From: Agelaius tricolor
Lineage: Eukaryota > Chordata > Aves > Passeriformes > Icteridae
DNA: 64,000 bases
Reading direction: 5' to 3'
Assembly: GCA_023055355.1 (NCBI GenBank)
Contig: JALJCS010000015.1
Span: 13,808,501 to 13,872,500 of the forward strand
Part shown: positions 1-13,800 of the stretch, piece after piece
Layout: each line of letters begins with the position of its first letter
Numbering within the stretch: position 1 is the stretch's first letter
Program-made: the position numbers and the translations under genes
The notes under the pieces: model-generated
Database searches by the model: none
Told to the model about the DNA's origin: nothing
What the model saw: the letters and a program-made list of their open reading frames with translations, nothing else

Positions 1-3000
1 TTAATAGTGGCAACTAATTGTTGAACAAATCATTTGAAACAATTACAAATATGTCAGAATACAGCAGATTTCTTGAGCTCTGCTTTTGGGGATCTTATTT
101 AGGTGTCACTAGGATGTGGTTGTGTTTATTCCTGTTTCATGTGGAAGAGATTGCCACTGCCCCTTTTGCTCTCCAGCTCTCTCAAGGTGCCTGTATCTGA
201 ATTTGAGGATGCACAGTGGCTGATTTATGTCATTTACTGGTTTGACCAAGGGCAAACTCCCCAGCTGTATAGCTGTGAGTGATTCATCTTTCCTCATCCA
301 TGGAGATAAATGTCAGGATGGATGTCAGCTGTCTGGCTGATGCATGAGTGAATCTGCTTTCACATGTGCACCTTGAGCCAAATGTACACACATGAATTTT
401 TTACTGTTTGTGATAAACCTGGAAATGCAGACTGTGTTGGAGGAAGAGGCCTCTTGATTTTAAATATTGATACCAATTTAACAGGGCTGTGGCTGTGGCA
501 ATCTGGGAACCTTGAAGCATCAGCTCAGAGATTACGTTGAATGTCATGGGGAATTCAGTGGTGTGTAAAATAACAGGAAGAGTTTTGCAAAGTGGTAACA
601 TGCTTCAGATGGAGAAATAATGGATGGGGTCCTCTTGGGTCCACAGGCTGTGGTGTGGGGCTGCAAATGGAAGAGATTCAGGCTGAGTTTTTGGAAGAGG
701 CCCCTGACAGTTTTTTTATTTACTTTGATTTGTGATGTAACTAAAAAGAGAGCAGCTGCCCAGAAACCTAGGCGCCTGTGGATTGATGGCTGTACAGGAA
801 GAGGTGAAGACCCCATTCCTTGGAAATGCTCAAGGCTTGGGGAGCTGGCTGTGGTAGGTGGTCATCATCTCCAGAGCCTCAGTTCAGAGTATCAAGTACT
901 TTTGCTGTGTGGTTCTTCATCAGCTAATCAAGTTCAACAGTCATCCAGAAGGCATGCTGAGGGCTGAGAAACTTCTTAAAGTAACTTGAAGTGTTCTCAT
1001 CTCTCCACTCCCTTCAGGACTTTGAGCCATGTGTGGAGCTAATACATAGTCAGACATGCTGGGGTTCCTGCCTGTGCAGTTACCTCTTCCCCATCACAGC
1101 TTGTGAATAAATTGTAAGAAGCCTGCAGACTCCTGAGCTGGCTCCACACAGAGTGTACCTGCCAGTTCTCAGGGGGCTTGCTAGCAAAGCATGGCTTTGT
1201 GCAGGATGAGCTGTGCTGCTTTCAGATCTGAGCTGGCTTTGTGCCTCCTGGGCTGGTCTAATCAGTTCTCTCCAGGTGGGATTTGCTGGGCAGTGCCTGC
1301 TGAGGCACCTGGGCTGGCTGCACAGCAGTGAGCAGAGGTCTGACACTTTGGGCAGTGCAGCCACACCTCCTCCCCTGCTGCTCTGAAGGTGGGGAGCTGC
1401 CTCCTGGATATTTTCTGGCTTTTGCATTCACTGGCTGTAGTAAGTGTTGTCTACAACATAACTAGTAGTGGCTCCTTGTTTAATATTTGTAGAATATAGA
1501 ATGTAGCTCTTGCTACAAGAAACCTTCAAAATAAAGAGGTAACTGTTGATGAGGGTAGCAGAGAACATCCTAGCACAACTGGGACTCCTCTGGGCAGGGT
1601 AAAGCTGTGCAGGAGGGGTCTCAGCACCTGATGCATCAGGGAGCATCCTGGGAGCAAATTGTTTTGAGTTAGTGTGTGTATGGCAATTGTGCACACTGCC
1701 CTGTAGAGCTTGGGCACCTCAGCATGGTTAGTTGGTGAAGGAAAAGCAAGCTGATAAAAAATTAGGATAACTATCTTCATGTGAAAAGTAAGCACTGCTG
1801 AGAGGCTGCAGGAGACAGGGAGGGGAATAGTAACCCAGTCTCTTAATTCAACTGAAGTTTCACTCAGTGTGGAGAGAGTAAATGAGAGGAAGTGATTTTT
1901 CTCTGCCAAGTCCTTTATTTGAATATAAAAGCTTTTCATGGCTACTTGCAAAAGATACTGTTAACAGCGTGGTCCTTGCATGACACTTTTTTCAGGCTTG
2001 GGCTCCTGCAGCGTCAGCCAGATGATCTGGCCACTGCTGTTGTGTTCCCACTATTCCTCTCACATCTATGGTTGTTGGATCTTTTTGCTGAGCTATTTCA
2101 GTGCACTTAGCTGAAACTAGCCTGACTGCCAGCATCACGTGCTAAAACAGCCCTGCAACAGCTGAGTGCTGCAGCCACTGTCATGGATAGATTTAAATTG
2201 TGAAGGAACTTCATTCTTAGTTAAAGAACTTAATCTTTCCAAAGCAAGTTGTTTTCTCAAGGCAGGAAACATGCACCAAGGAAGGACCATTTTATACTTT
2301 CTTCTCTTAGGTGTGTGCTCCAGAGCAGTGGTTGAGGATAAACCAGGCCCTTTGGCTCACTTGCAGTGAACAATCTCCTGTTTTGAAAACTGTTCTGTGT
2401 GTATATGTGTTAAGGTTACTATTAGGATAAGCTAATAAGAGGATATTAGGATTATCATCTGCTGTTGCATAGAGTTGCAAGAATAAATTGGTTATGTGCT
2501 AGCACAGCATCTCTGGAGTCACATGCAGCTGCTGGTGCCTGTGGTCTTTGCAGTCAGAGCTCATTCAGAGACACCATGATGCATTTTCTTCACCTTTTTA
2601 ATTAAACAAAGACTTGAATTCCATATATTTATTTCCACATTTCTTCAAAGCTTTATGTTTGCCCTCTTCCCCCCACTTCATCTTTCCCTAGTAGATTAGA
2701 GCCTGCTGGAAAACATAGAGCACATTGTGAAGTCCAAATCAAAAGCTGACTCAGCAATCCTTCCCATTTAGGCTGCCACTGCTCATGGAACAGGAGGTTA
2801 GCCTTAAATTACTTCTGCCAAAAAATACTGCTGCCCATTTTATTAACTGTTGCTGTGTCCTTTTACTTAGGGTTTTTGTTTTTTTTTTTAAGAAAAGAAG
2901 TCTACTAGTGCCTTAACAGTCTGAGAAAGAGGATTTTATTTTCATATGCTGGAATAATTCTCATTTTGCTGTAAGAAGCTTTTGCATCTCTTCTCCAGGT

Positions 3001-4604
3001 CTCTGGAGAAAGGCACTGTCCTAGGCACAGGCCCCATCTCTACCAACAGTGGGCCCTGTCCTTGCAGGCTTTCAGCTCATCCTCTCCTGAGGAGAGGGGG
3101 CATGGTTGTGGTGCTGGGTGTGTCCCTTCAGAGCAGGATGGGGCTGTATAGGAAGAAAAAGATTTCCTTGTCATTCCCATTATCCTTACTAGCTGGAGCA
3201 GATCCACTCATGGCCTCAGAGCAGATGGGCATCAAAAACTTGATCCACGTGTCTGTGTGTGATCTCAGCAGTGTGTATGAACCTGGATGCCAAAACAGCA
3301 GCAATGCTGGAGGAGCTGGGACTGAGGTGCCACTACAGAGAGAAAAGTGAATCTCATCAAGTTCCTGTGTTCTCCATAAAGCAATAAGTGACAACTTGCA
3401 GTGATATTCCAGGGAGAAAGTGGATTTTGAGGAGGGAGCTGGCCATGGAGCAGTGCTTCATGTGACAGTGGTGGGAATTTTGGATGTCTGTTGTTCCCAG
3501 AAATATGCCCAAGTGCCCTTTTTCCATTGGTGTATTAAGAAGTTATGCAGACTCAGCCTAGTCTCATTAATGGATTTAAAACAGGTTTTGGCATAAGGCA
3601 GCCAAGCACATCAGGAGTGGAACAGAAAATATTCTTCCTCAGTCCAAGAGTCTGGAATCTGCCTCTCACACCAACTAAAGCAAGTGACAAATGCTGGTTT
3701 TGTTGTAATCTAAAATCTTTCTCTTTTCCCCCTCCCCCATGACCATGGTGTGCATGAGTGCTTGGACTATTTATTAGCAAATTTAAAGCCACAGGCACAA
3801 AACTACTGGAGTCACCCTAAAGCCTCTGCACTAAAGGAGGAACATATTGAATTAAAAGATACCTACCAAAGCAGCTAAATTCAGTCTCGTGATTGCCTTG
3901 ACTTCAGCTCCAGGTACTTATTGATGCTTTTCCTTTTAACCCTTATTTCTTCTCCAGTCTGATCTGCATTTTTGACAGGTGATTATTATCACTGAAAGAG
4001 CTGACAGCTCTGCTAGTATCAAGTGCTGCAGAAGTCCTGATGGTGGTTTTAATGCATGCAGGTTGTCTTTGAATATTTGGAAGGAAATGGTGTAGAAAAT
4101 GTATGAAGCTTGTCTGCACTGCTCTGTTGGGGCAGGACCTACCCGGTTCCAGAACAACCCTGGCATCACAGGGTGTCTTGGACCTCAGTGGGGGGCACTC
4201 CTAACTGTGAAACCCAAAACAAAGTGATGCTCATAACAACTAGACAACTTCCCTAGGTATTTCCAGCACTTCCTGGCTCTGTCCTTAGAGGTGAGAACCT
4301 CTCTCAGCTTGTGCTTCTCAGCTGTACATCAGTGACCCAGCTTCTGGGTTTGTTCTTCACAGCAGGCACCTCTTACAAAATTCATCTTGTTAGTGGGCAA
4401 TCTGTGACTTGTCTGACTCCAGAGGAGAAGCTCGCTGGTGTCAGACCCAAACCCAGACTGTCACTGTGCAAATACCTTTCTCTTATACTGAGAGACTGTA
4501 GGGACACTCAGACCTGTTGCTCAGGATGTCTCAATTAAGCCATGTTCAAAGTTGAACTGCTGCACAAATGCTTGTCATACTTCAAGACCTGTTGATGGGA
4601 AGAA

Positions 4605-4895
4605 GAATATTCTTAGAATCCTAGAATGGTTTGGGTTGGAAGGGATCCTAAAAGAATCATCTTATTCCCCCCTGCCTTGGGCACGAACACCTTTCACTAG
4701 ACCAGCCTCCTCCAAGCCCCATCCAACCAGGCCCTGAGCACTTTCAGGGACAGGACATCCACAGTTTCTCAAGGCAAGCTGTGCCAATGCCTTTCCACCT
4801 CACTGTGAGAGATTTCTTCCTAATAACTCATCTGAACCTTCTTTCTTTCAGTTTAGAGCCATTTTCCCTTGTCTTATCACTACGTGCCCATCCAC
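4605..4895 (-). mobile_element. CR1 LINE 3' end, antisense
   Basis: The + strand begins tagaatcctagaatggtttg and continues gggttggaagggatcct. This is the reverse complement of the conserved CR1 3' terminus. Downstream, ccaaccaggccctgagcac and cactgtgagagatttcttcc match further CR1 antisense blocks. Confidence 0.85.
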
Positions 4896-7800
4896 CATGA
4901 TGGATGATGAATGTCCTGGTGCAAAGCCTCATGTGCAAGGGTTTAACAACTAACAAAGGCTAGGATGAAATTAATTCCATGAAGGGCCCTATTTTTAACT
5001 TCTTAACGTACAAAATTCTTTTTAGCTGCAGTTTGACAGGGTTCTGTCTATTTGCAACAGGGGTCACTGCTTCCATACAGTGCTAGAGTTGGTTTATCCT
5101 ATTTTTACTAAAAGCTGTGAAAGTTGTTTTTCTGGTATGCTGTAACTGTTTGCTTCCCCACCCTTAGACTCCATCTGTACACTTCAAAATAGAAGGAGGA
5201 AGAGGGCAGAGAAAGAACAAAGGCTCATAATACGAATGGAAGGAAACTAGGGAAATTCAGGAGGAAATGGACAGTGAGAAATACAAAAAGATCCAGCTGT
5301 GCTGAATGCATGGGGTGTGAGTGCACAGGGATGCTTTTACTTGTATTCAGAGCTCAAGACCTGCATTGTGGAGCTGAACTTTCCTTTGAGTCAGTGACCT
5401 ATTCAGACACCTAACAATGTCCATTATGTACAGTCAGTTTGTTTATGCCCTGTGCAGGGCTTTCATACCTTTTTTCCATGTACAATAAAACTATGTACAA
5501 AGTGGCCAGGGTGAGCTCAATTTTGCTGTGCAAGCTCTTGACCATCTTCAGCAAGCATCTTGTAACTTCAGGAAGATTTAAGAGGACAAACTGTGATGAC
5601 AAGATGCTCAAGGAGAACACTGTTCTAGCTGACTGATAGCAAATGTCTCTTTCCTTTGAAGAACAGGGAGAGGAGAAAGAGGTAGCAAGAACTGGGTCCC
5701 TGCCCCTCATGGAGTTGTAATGATCACATTGATACTGTGAGGCAGCCTGAAGAGGTGAGTCCAGAGCAATGCTTGATGGCAGTGTGGGACCCAGCAGTGC
5801 TTGTGCATCGCTGTGGGGTGAGAACAGTGGAGAGGGGAAGCCCTGGGAGCTGGAGGAGAACATCTCTGCCATGGACACCCAAGCAGTGCTGCTGCTGCCT
5901 TCATCCTTGCTGTGGAATAGGTGGGGCTGGAAGCCCATGGGAGAGCTATGCTTAGGTTTGTTCTGCAGCTGCAGAGGAACCAGCTGGCCCATGTTTAACA
6001 TAGGAGGGGATCCCCCAGCAGGCTTTGTATGCTCTCTGTGGAGTTCAGGGCAGCAGCTGCACAAGTGCCTAAGTGCACTCCTCAGCAGAGATATCCTCTG
6101 TGACCTTGGGCAGCCCAAGGTTTTTGCCCTGTTGCTGGGAAACAGCTCCCACCTCCACTACAAATTCAGCATGAGGTTTTGGATCACATGGTGGCTCTGA
6201 TTAACATGAGAGCTTTTGGGGTAGGAGAAATCATGACTTGACCTTAGCCTGTAGTTTTCAGCACAAGGATGTAATTCTCAGTTGAAGGAGGTGCTCTTTG
6301 ACCCAGCCCACCAAGAAGCAGCTGTAAGCAGTGCCTGAAAGCTGGAGCTAGAAATAAGGTACATATTCGTGGTGAGAGCAATTTGGGCATTGGAGCAAGT
6401 CTGTGCAGGCACTGGAGCTCTCTCCTATTTAAAGGGAGAAGGCATTTTGGCAACTTGCTTATTCTGTCTTATGCCCTTGTTTAACCACCACTCATTCAGT
6501 TAGAGACATTTAGCAGCTTTTAGGGTATTTCTTTAGGGAAAAAAAAAATTCTACACATTCAGGAAAACATCTGTCATCGCTGGGAGCAGAAACTGGAGCT
6601 AACGTGGTCCCTAGAGCCTGTGGGAGAGCTCCAGTTGGTTACTGCCTTTCTGCAGTCACTTCTGAGAGAACAGAACTGGTTGTGAAGGTGAAGAAGGATT
6701 TAGCAACGTTGCCCAACATTTAGGGAAAAAAACAAAAAAACAAGGGGTGCCTCTTTGAAACTTCAAACGTGTGCACAGCACATGACACTCAAGGAGTGTT
6801 TTTATTCGTGTTTATTCTCAGGAAATTGTGTTGCTTTGTAAGCTGAGCTCTTTTAAGTGTCTTAAGTTTGGCACACTACAAGCCGGGCTTTAACAGGCAC
6901 TTTTGGAAGTTGTCAGCCTGAGCTGTATTTTCCTGACTCAGATCCTGGCAGTAAGAAATGAGGAATGGAGCATTTAAATGGGAAAAAGAAAAAAAAAAGT
7001 AGAAGCTACAGTGGAGCTAGATAAAGTCAATCTTGTCATTGCTTTTAATATTCATTGCCAGGCACAGTGATCACACTGTCAGTTTTAACTTAAGCAACCC
7101 TTAGTCCTAGTCATCTTCTGCCTACGTACATGAAAGGGATGAGTGAGCCCACAGCTGCCAAAGGCATCTCTCAATTACTTATATTTCACTGGGTATTTAA
7201 AGATTAGGTCGGGACATAGAGGATGAAAGGGTTTTTCTTTATCTTTTAATAAGAAACTTGTATTTGCAGATAGGAAAAAGGCCAAAGACTGAAGTGTCTA
7301 ACATGCTGCTCTTTTCCCTGCTGCTTCCTCCAAATGGTGTGGGGGTAGGAAAGCATGTGGAGATCCTACAGGGAATAAAACAATGTTCCTCTTGGTCTAC
7401 TCTTTACCACAGCCCAGCCCTGTTTCCCAAAATTGATGGGTAAGGATGTGCTGTGCTGGAGTTCTCATGACATAGTCTTGCTTGCAATGCAGAAGACCAA
7501 GCAACGTACAGGGAATTAAATATATGGGGCTTTGCATGCTTTAAATATGAACAACAAAGGGGAGGATGTAATGTGAGAAGCACTGAGAGATTCCTGGAGT
7601 CTCCTGCTTTTGCTTTCTTGGCTGACTATCAAAAACTTTTTGGGAAAAGGACCTCTTCATTAGCCTTGTGATGCTCCAGCCCTTCAATCAGTAAAGAGTC
7701 ATCCTTGGGATCTCCAGAAAATTATTTGGCAAAATCAGGGAGGATCAGATTAACCTTGTCTCAAACTCAAAGAAAGAAGCAAGGAAAAGAGTTTGGAGAA

Positions 7801-10800
7801 GGTCTTACAGCTGCCTGTATTGAAAACTGTGGGAAGGGGATTGAAAGGCATGGATCCCAGTGTTAAACAAAGCCAGCAGCTTTCATACCCCTTTAAGGCA
7901 GACACATGTGGCAGGAACAAAGATGCTCCCCTTGCTGTAGCTGCATGACCTCAGAAATGAGTAGTGTACAGACTGCACTCGTCCCAGCGTGTGCTCAGGA
8001 GAGCGGTGTGAGCTGTTCCCACACAACCATCCCTAGAGCAGCCTGAAACCATGTTTGACGTTCTCCTGCCAGCCACTCATCCTTATGTCAGCAGGTTGAA
8101 ACAAGTGGGGAAGTTGCTTGAAGAGGATTTGATGGGGAGCAGGTTGTGTGTGGTGTAACAGACTTACCCAGGGCTTTGTTAGTAGCTTAACTGAACACAG
8201 AAACTCTGACTTCATGATCCAGAGATTTGGGCATGTGGGGGAGAGCTGGGCACACCAGACCCAGCACCCTCTGCATTACCAGAGGCACAGATGTGGATGA
8301 GGAGGATGTGAGGCAAGGCCAGCGTGTCTGGAGAGCAGTGGAGATGCTGAGCAGCCCGGGCACAATGCTGCTTTGGAAAGCTGAATGAATCTGTGCCTCC
8401 TGCTGCTGCTGTGCTCCAAACCACCTTGGCTTTTCCATGGGGCTCTGGGTGCAGCCACCCCACGCAGGGTGAAGGCCTGGGGGAAACCCTGCAGCTAAAA
8501 TTGCCCTTTGTTATTTGTCTGATCTTGCCTTCAGGCCCTGAGGCTGTTACAACCGGATCAGCTAAAAAAGCAAAGGAATTGTGGCACAGCAAGGAAAATC
8601 CCTGATCTGGATTAGACATGCAGCTGAGTTACCAACACTTCCACAGCACAGCCAGGCTTTCTCAGCCAAGCTGCACATACAGGTAGTGTCCAGTCTGAAG
8701 GACAGAAGTGCAGGGTGAAGAGGAGGTGACCCTGTAACCAGGCATAGCTAGGAGCCAGTACACATTGGCCCTGCCTCTGAGTTTGCTGTGTGACTTCATC
8801 CCTGCGTACTGCGCTTTTCTCCCCCGAGCTGCAGGGTGTGCCTCACACCCGTGGAGGACTGAGAGGTTGTGTCTGTCCTTTTCTGAAATGCAGCATCATT
8901 CCTTGTGGTGCTTTAACCCTGAGAGTTAATACCTGCAGGTCACCTTTCTTGCTACAAGCCACCATCACCTGTAACTCTGGCCTCTGCTCCTGTGTTCATG
9001 CCCCAGCAGTCCTTTGTTGCTCCTGAGTTTGAAAGAAGTGCTTGCTGCTTCCCACCTTCATCTCCAATGTGCAAGGTCAGGAAGCCAGCAGGGAAAGCCA
9101 GCCTCAACTCAAAGGAGAGGAAAGAGGTAAAATAAACACTTACCTTCTAAAGTTGCTACTTGGGACTGTACCAATGCAGACTTTCCCATCTGCTCTGTTC
9201 TCTGAGGAGATGAGCACGGCAGGGACTGTTCAGGTAAGCATCACCCCACCTGGGAGATGCTCCTGTAGGACTTTGCTGTGAGGGAGAAGAAAACTGAAGG
9301 GGGTTTTTGTTCATAATCTAAGAATCCTACTTCTAAGCAGTGCCTTTAGGCATATATTTAAATGGCAAAAGCTGTCAGTTTTTCTTCTGTCAGAATTCAT
9401 TCCTGTTGCTGCGTTCAGGCAAGGGTATACTGTGAAAAATTATCATCTCTGGTGGCAACTTCAGAATCTTTTGCCATTCAGAATCAGTCTTGTTTAACTT
9501 AGCTGCTGAGAAAGGGCATTCAGGCAGTCTTGCTTTGTTTTTGTTCCCTTTCTACAGAGTAGCATGGCAATGATAAGAGCAGAAAGTAAGCTTCAGTTTC
9601 TCTCTGCACATTGTCACCAGGCTGGCTATCAGGCTTTGGGCATCTTAGAGTTCTTCCTGTTCTTTAAAGCAGGAGAGTAAATTGGAGTCCCCAGGTTAGG
9701 TGTCAGCCTGCAGAGATGTTTGTGGTAACCCGCAAACAAGGAGGAACCCTAATGTGATGTGCCTTCATATTGACTCTTCCATATTGACTGTCTGCTATGT
9801 CTCTGAGTTTTTCATGTTGCATCAGAAGAGTGTTTTGTGAAAATTCTGTAGTTTTGTCAATACTGCTGGGCCAGTATGGACAGATTTCAGAGCTCTTGCT
9901 GCTGCCTGGAAGGTTGCAGTAGTAACTGTGTTTTTCTGCAGCATGACATTGCACTTCACCTTTTCCAGCACAGAGGATTTTAGAGTCATTCACACAGTCT
10001 GTGGCCACAACCTGGTCATTCAGAGTCCTTGAGCAGTTTAACCCTTTAGTCTTTCTGCTCTTAAAACTCTTAAAAAAGGGATGCAGTGAGGAGCACTGAT
10101 TTGGCAGCATAAACCTTTCATCAGACAGTTCAGGCTGGATTCTGGATACAGCTCTGGTCTACTCTTAACCAACCAGCACAAGCCTCTTGTTGCAAATTGA
10201 GTCACCCAGTGTCACATTTGACTGATTGTGGGAGGGGGTGATGCTAACTTTGAATGAACTGCCAAGTCTGCAAATACTTGGCAAGTTTTCCTTCTAAAGC
10301 TGAAGTCTTGAGGGAAAGCAGTCAGGTAAGAACCTCAGCTTTGGAGCAAGGAAAAGAAAGTTTCTGCCCCTAATGGCTGGAAGGAAAGAACAGCCACTCT
10401 GGCTGGCTTAAGCTAGGGTAGGAAACTAAGAGGCAAATTATGGCTGCTTCTGATTTTGTTCCTTTTCCACAAGGACTGTCTTCAAGCAAACGTCAGCTGG
10501 AGGGGGTGTGGAGGCTGACTGGGCTTTTGAACGTTGGAGTTGGCAGCTCTAGAGAGGAGCTCCCATGTGCTCTTGGTTACACTGGTGTCTGTGTGCCTGT
10601 GAAACTTGGGTGTGTGCTCTGGTTTGCAGCACTGCTGGTTGCCAACATGTGGCTGGATGTAGGTGGCCTGCCCTTGCTGTAGTTTGGAGGGTTCTGATAC
10701 ATCAACACAATGCAAATCTGCCTGTAGTTAGCTCTTCCTCCTCCCAGATGTGTGCACTGCATGGAGGGTTTGTTATCTGGAGCTGCAAGCAGACCCTGCT

Positions 10801-13800
10801 GGAGGATTGTATCTTGCCCTGGTTTAGTTACATGCTCAGAGACAAGACTTTGTATTGAAAAAGCTGGGGTTTTGTTATTGACTTCTCAGTCTTTCCAACC
10901 CCCCTCTAGTCTAAAAAAATGCTTATTATCAAGCAATGTTACCATCCTGGTTGGAATGAAACTGCTGTGTGACTTCTAACTGCATCCCTGCATTACCAGC
11001 CAAAGAAAGAGCAGATCAGCTGGCTTGATTTAATAGCAGTAGTGGAGGAAAGCTGACAATGGTGCATTTATTTTTTTTTTTTTGTTTGCAGTGATCTTTA
11101 GCTCTGAAGAGCACATCTCTGTTAATTGACTATTAAATAACAATGCTTGCTGAGGTGTGCTGGCTTGCCATTTCAATCCTTTAAGGAATAAGCCTCTGAT
11201 CAGCTGCACATAGGGCTCTTAAATATAATCTGCCTAATGACTGGAGGGCTTTGACCTCATGTTATTAAGGCTCTGATGTTTTGGGTTACAAACTAAACCT
11301 TTGGGGTGGGGGGTGGAGCAGGGGTGGGGTTTTTTCTGAAATGGTCCAAACAACAAAGGCTGCTTTTTAATCTCAAAGCAAGACTTGGAAGCAGCACAGA
11401 GTCAGTCTAGAGATAAGTCTCTTTTAGCTCAAGATTTCTAGGATTGCACACATGTTACCACATGCCTGGACCACCAGTTAGACACCTACCTGGCCACAGA
11501 TCCTTTGTCCCAGTTGCTGTGCATGCAAATAATTTGTGTTTGCGTGTGTTTACCCAGTTTGGAAAAAATCTGAGCCCTGAGGGATTTGAGCTTCCTTTTG
11601 TGTTCTGAAAGGGGCCATGCTGAGAGCCAGCTGAAGCAATGCTCACTGCCTGCCTTGCAGACACTGCAGGCTCCAGGAGGGTTTGGTAGCCCATGCACTC
11701 AGTGTTTGAGGAAGGATGCTTAGTCTGGTGTTTCACAAGGACTCCAGCTGCCATTTTAAAGAGCTCTGCTGACAGGCTCCAGGGGAAATCCCAAGGCAAG
11801 CCTGAAAGACAGCAGCAGCTTGGGGTCAGAGTCAGAAAGGGCTGGGCAAAAGGTGGGGCTAGCTGCAAACAGAGGCAGACTGGCTCTTTCCCTCTTCAAA
11901 TCTGTTTTGTTCAGCTGGCACCATCCTCCTCCACAAGCACGGATGCAGAGGAGGAATGTCCCTGTCGTGGCAGGCTTTGGGTGCTCTCCCCAGGGTGTGG
12001 GGAGGGCACAGATTACTTGGATGCTTTCTGGTCCCATTTCCCCTCACACCCCAGTTGGTTGATATACATCATCCTAAAGCCTTAATATTGTGTGGCAGCA
12101 GGCTAGAAATGGGAAGGGGGACAAGGCTCACACTTGCTTTTCTGTTTTAGAGTAAATGTTCCAGGAACAGTTGGTATTTCATTGCTGATGCTAAACCTGG
12201 ATGTGGGGTGAGAGAAGGGAGAATGTGGCTAATGCTGAACACCTGCCTCTGACAAATAATCCACTAGAGACCCTGCAGTAATTTTGTAAATCACAAGCAC
12301 ATTTTCAACCTTCCCAGAAATGTATACTTCTAAATGCTAATCATCAAATAGCCTAAATTACTGATCCAGCAGATTAATCTATAAATTGAGGTAGGCTTAG
12401 AATAGCCATTGGAGAACAATATTTAGTAAGTTGTATCTAGTTCAGTGCTCTCTATCTCTTGTTGCTCTGACCTGACAAATAAAGCAATCTCTTCTTTGTG
12501 TTATATTAAAATGTGTCATAGGAAAGCTGTTTAAGTGGTGTCTTTTTGACCTGTCACATGGCATGTGTCTGTGGGAGAGAGGGCTCCTGCATGCAGCAGT
12601 GCTGCAATAAAGTGGGAGACTGTGAAATGAATGATGCCTGGAGCATCAAAATCCAGCCTGCCTGTTTTCCCTGCCTTTACTTTCTTGAACTTGTAATCAG
12701 AGAATATTGGAGGTTCATTGGGTTGCTCATAATAAAGCCTCAAAGCAAGGATCAGCAGTGGGAGCAATGCATTCCATTTGTTGTAACCTGAAGTAAAACT
12801 GCTCCGTGCATGTTCCACTAAGATGAGTCAGGTTGCCACCTCTTTCTAAGGTGACACTACAGGATGTGTGTCTGCAGACTTTGGCCTTTTATTTGGGAAG
12901 GGAGAAGAGGGAGTTGGTTTCCTTTGCAGCAGCAAAGGGCAAAATAGGCTTTTAATAAAGCTTAAATTCTGCAGCTGCTCGCTAAGTTAAAAAAAGAAGT
13001 TCTGGCACTCTGTCCTCCTGGAGATGAGCCTTTTCCAACTCTCTGCCATGACCCAGGGATGTGAGCCATCCCTTCTCATCTTTTTTCCTTTGTGCCACTT
13101 TCTTGGGTGAGAATAATGGGAGAGCTTCTTCCCAGGGCTTTACCTTGCTTTACCTTTTCTGCCCATGGAAGTGATTTAGGTTTGTGAATGGAAGGAAAAG
13201 AGTCATAGAAGGAGAAGTGCTGTGGCATAGATATCATGGAGGAGGCTTTTTAATGGTTATAAATAAACTCAAATCTCTGATTATAGACACTGAAGAGAAC
13301 TAGAAATTCAAAAGCCAAGAGATAAGAAAAGGAGGAACTTTATATAGAACACTTTCCACCAAGGTGCATGTGGATCAGCTAAGTGTCACTGGAGACCTGA
13401 GAACAGCCCTGCTCAAACACCAGATTACAGCCCAGATACGGGCAAGAACACTTTGTCCAAATACTGCTGTGATTGAGCCAGATAAGGGAATTTTTTTGTT
13501 CATGCAGAAAGTTTCCTGCTTCTTACTGGTCTCCTGGGAAGTTCAGCATGACCTCCTTGTACCTGGCTGTTTGCAGAGCTTGGTCCTGGTGCTGGAGAGC
13601 CCAGCAGCATGAAGGCAGGAGCAGGGCAAAGCATCTCCCTCTCCTTTCCCTTGAAATGTAATTTTTTCCCCCTTTGCTAACAGTAGCCTCTGAAGCGCAC
13701 TAGAATTGTTGACAAGCAGATTCTCTGCTGGAAACCACCAAATGTTTTGAGCAGCTAGAGGCATCTGGTTTGACAGGGGGGGACTCAGAATACAGACACA

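Noticed and set aside
5411..6118. A 235-codon open frame on minus in the CFDP1 intron
   Set aside because: No domain, low-complexity composition, competing open frames on the other strand and no splice or poly(A) context; a chance frame is more likely.
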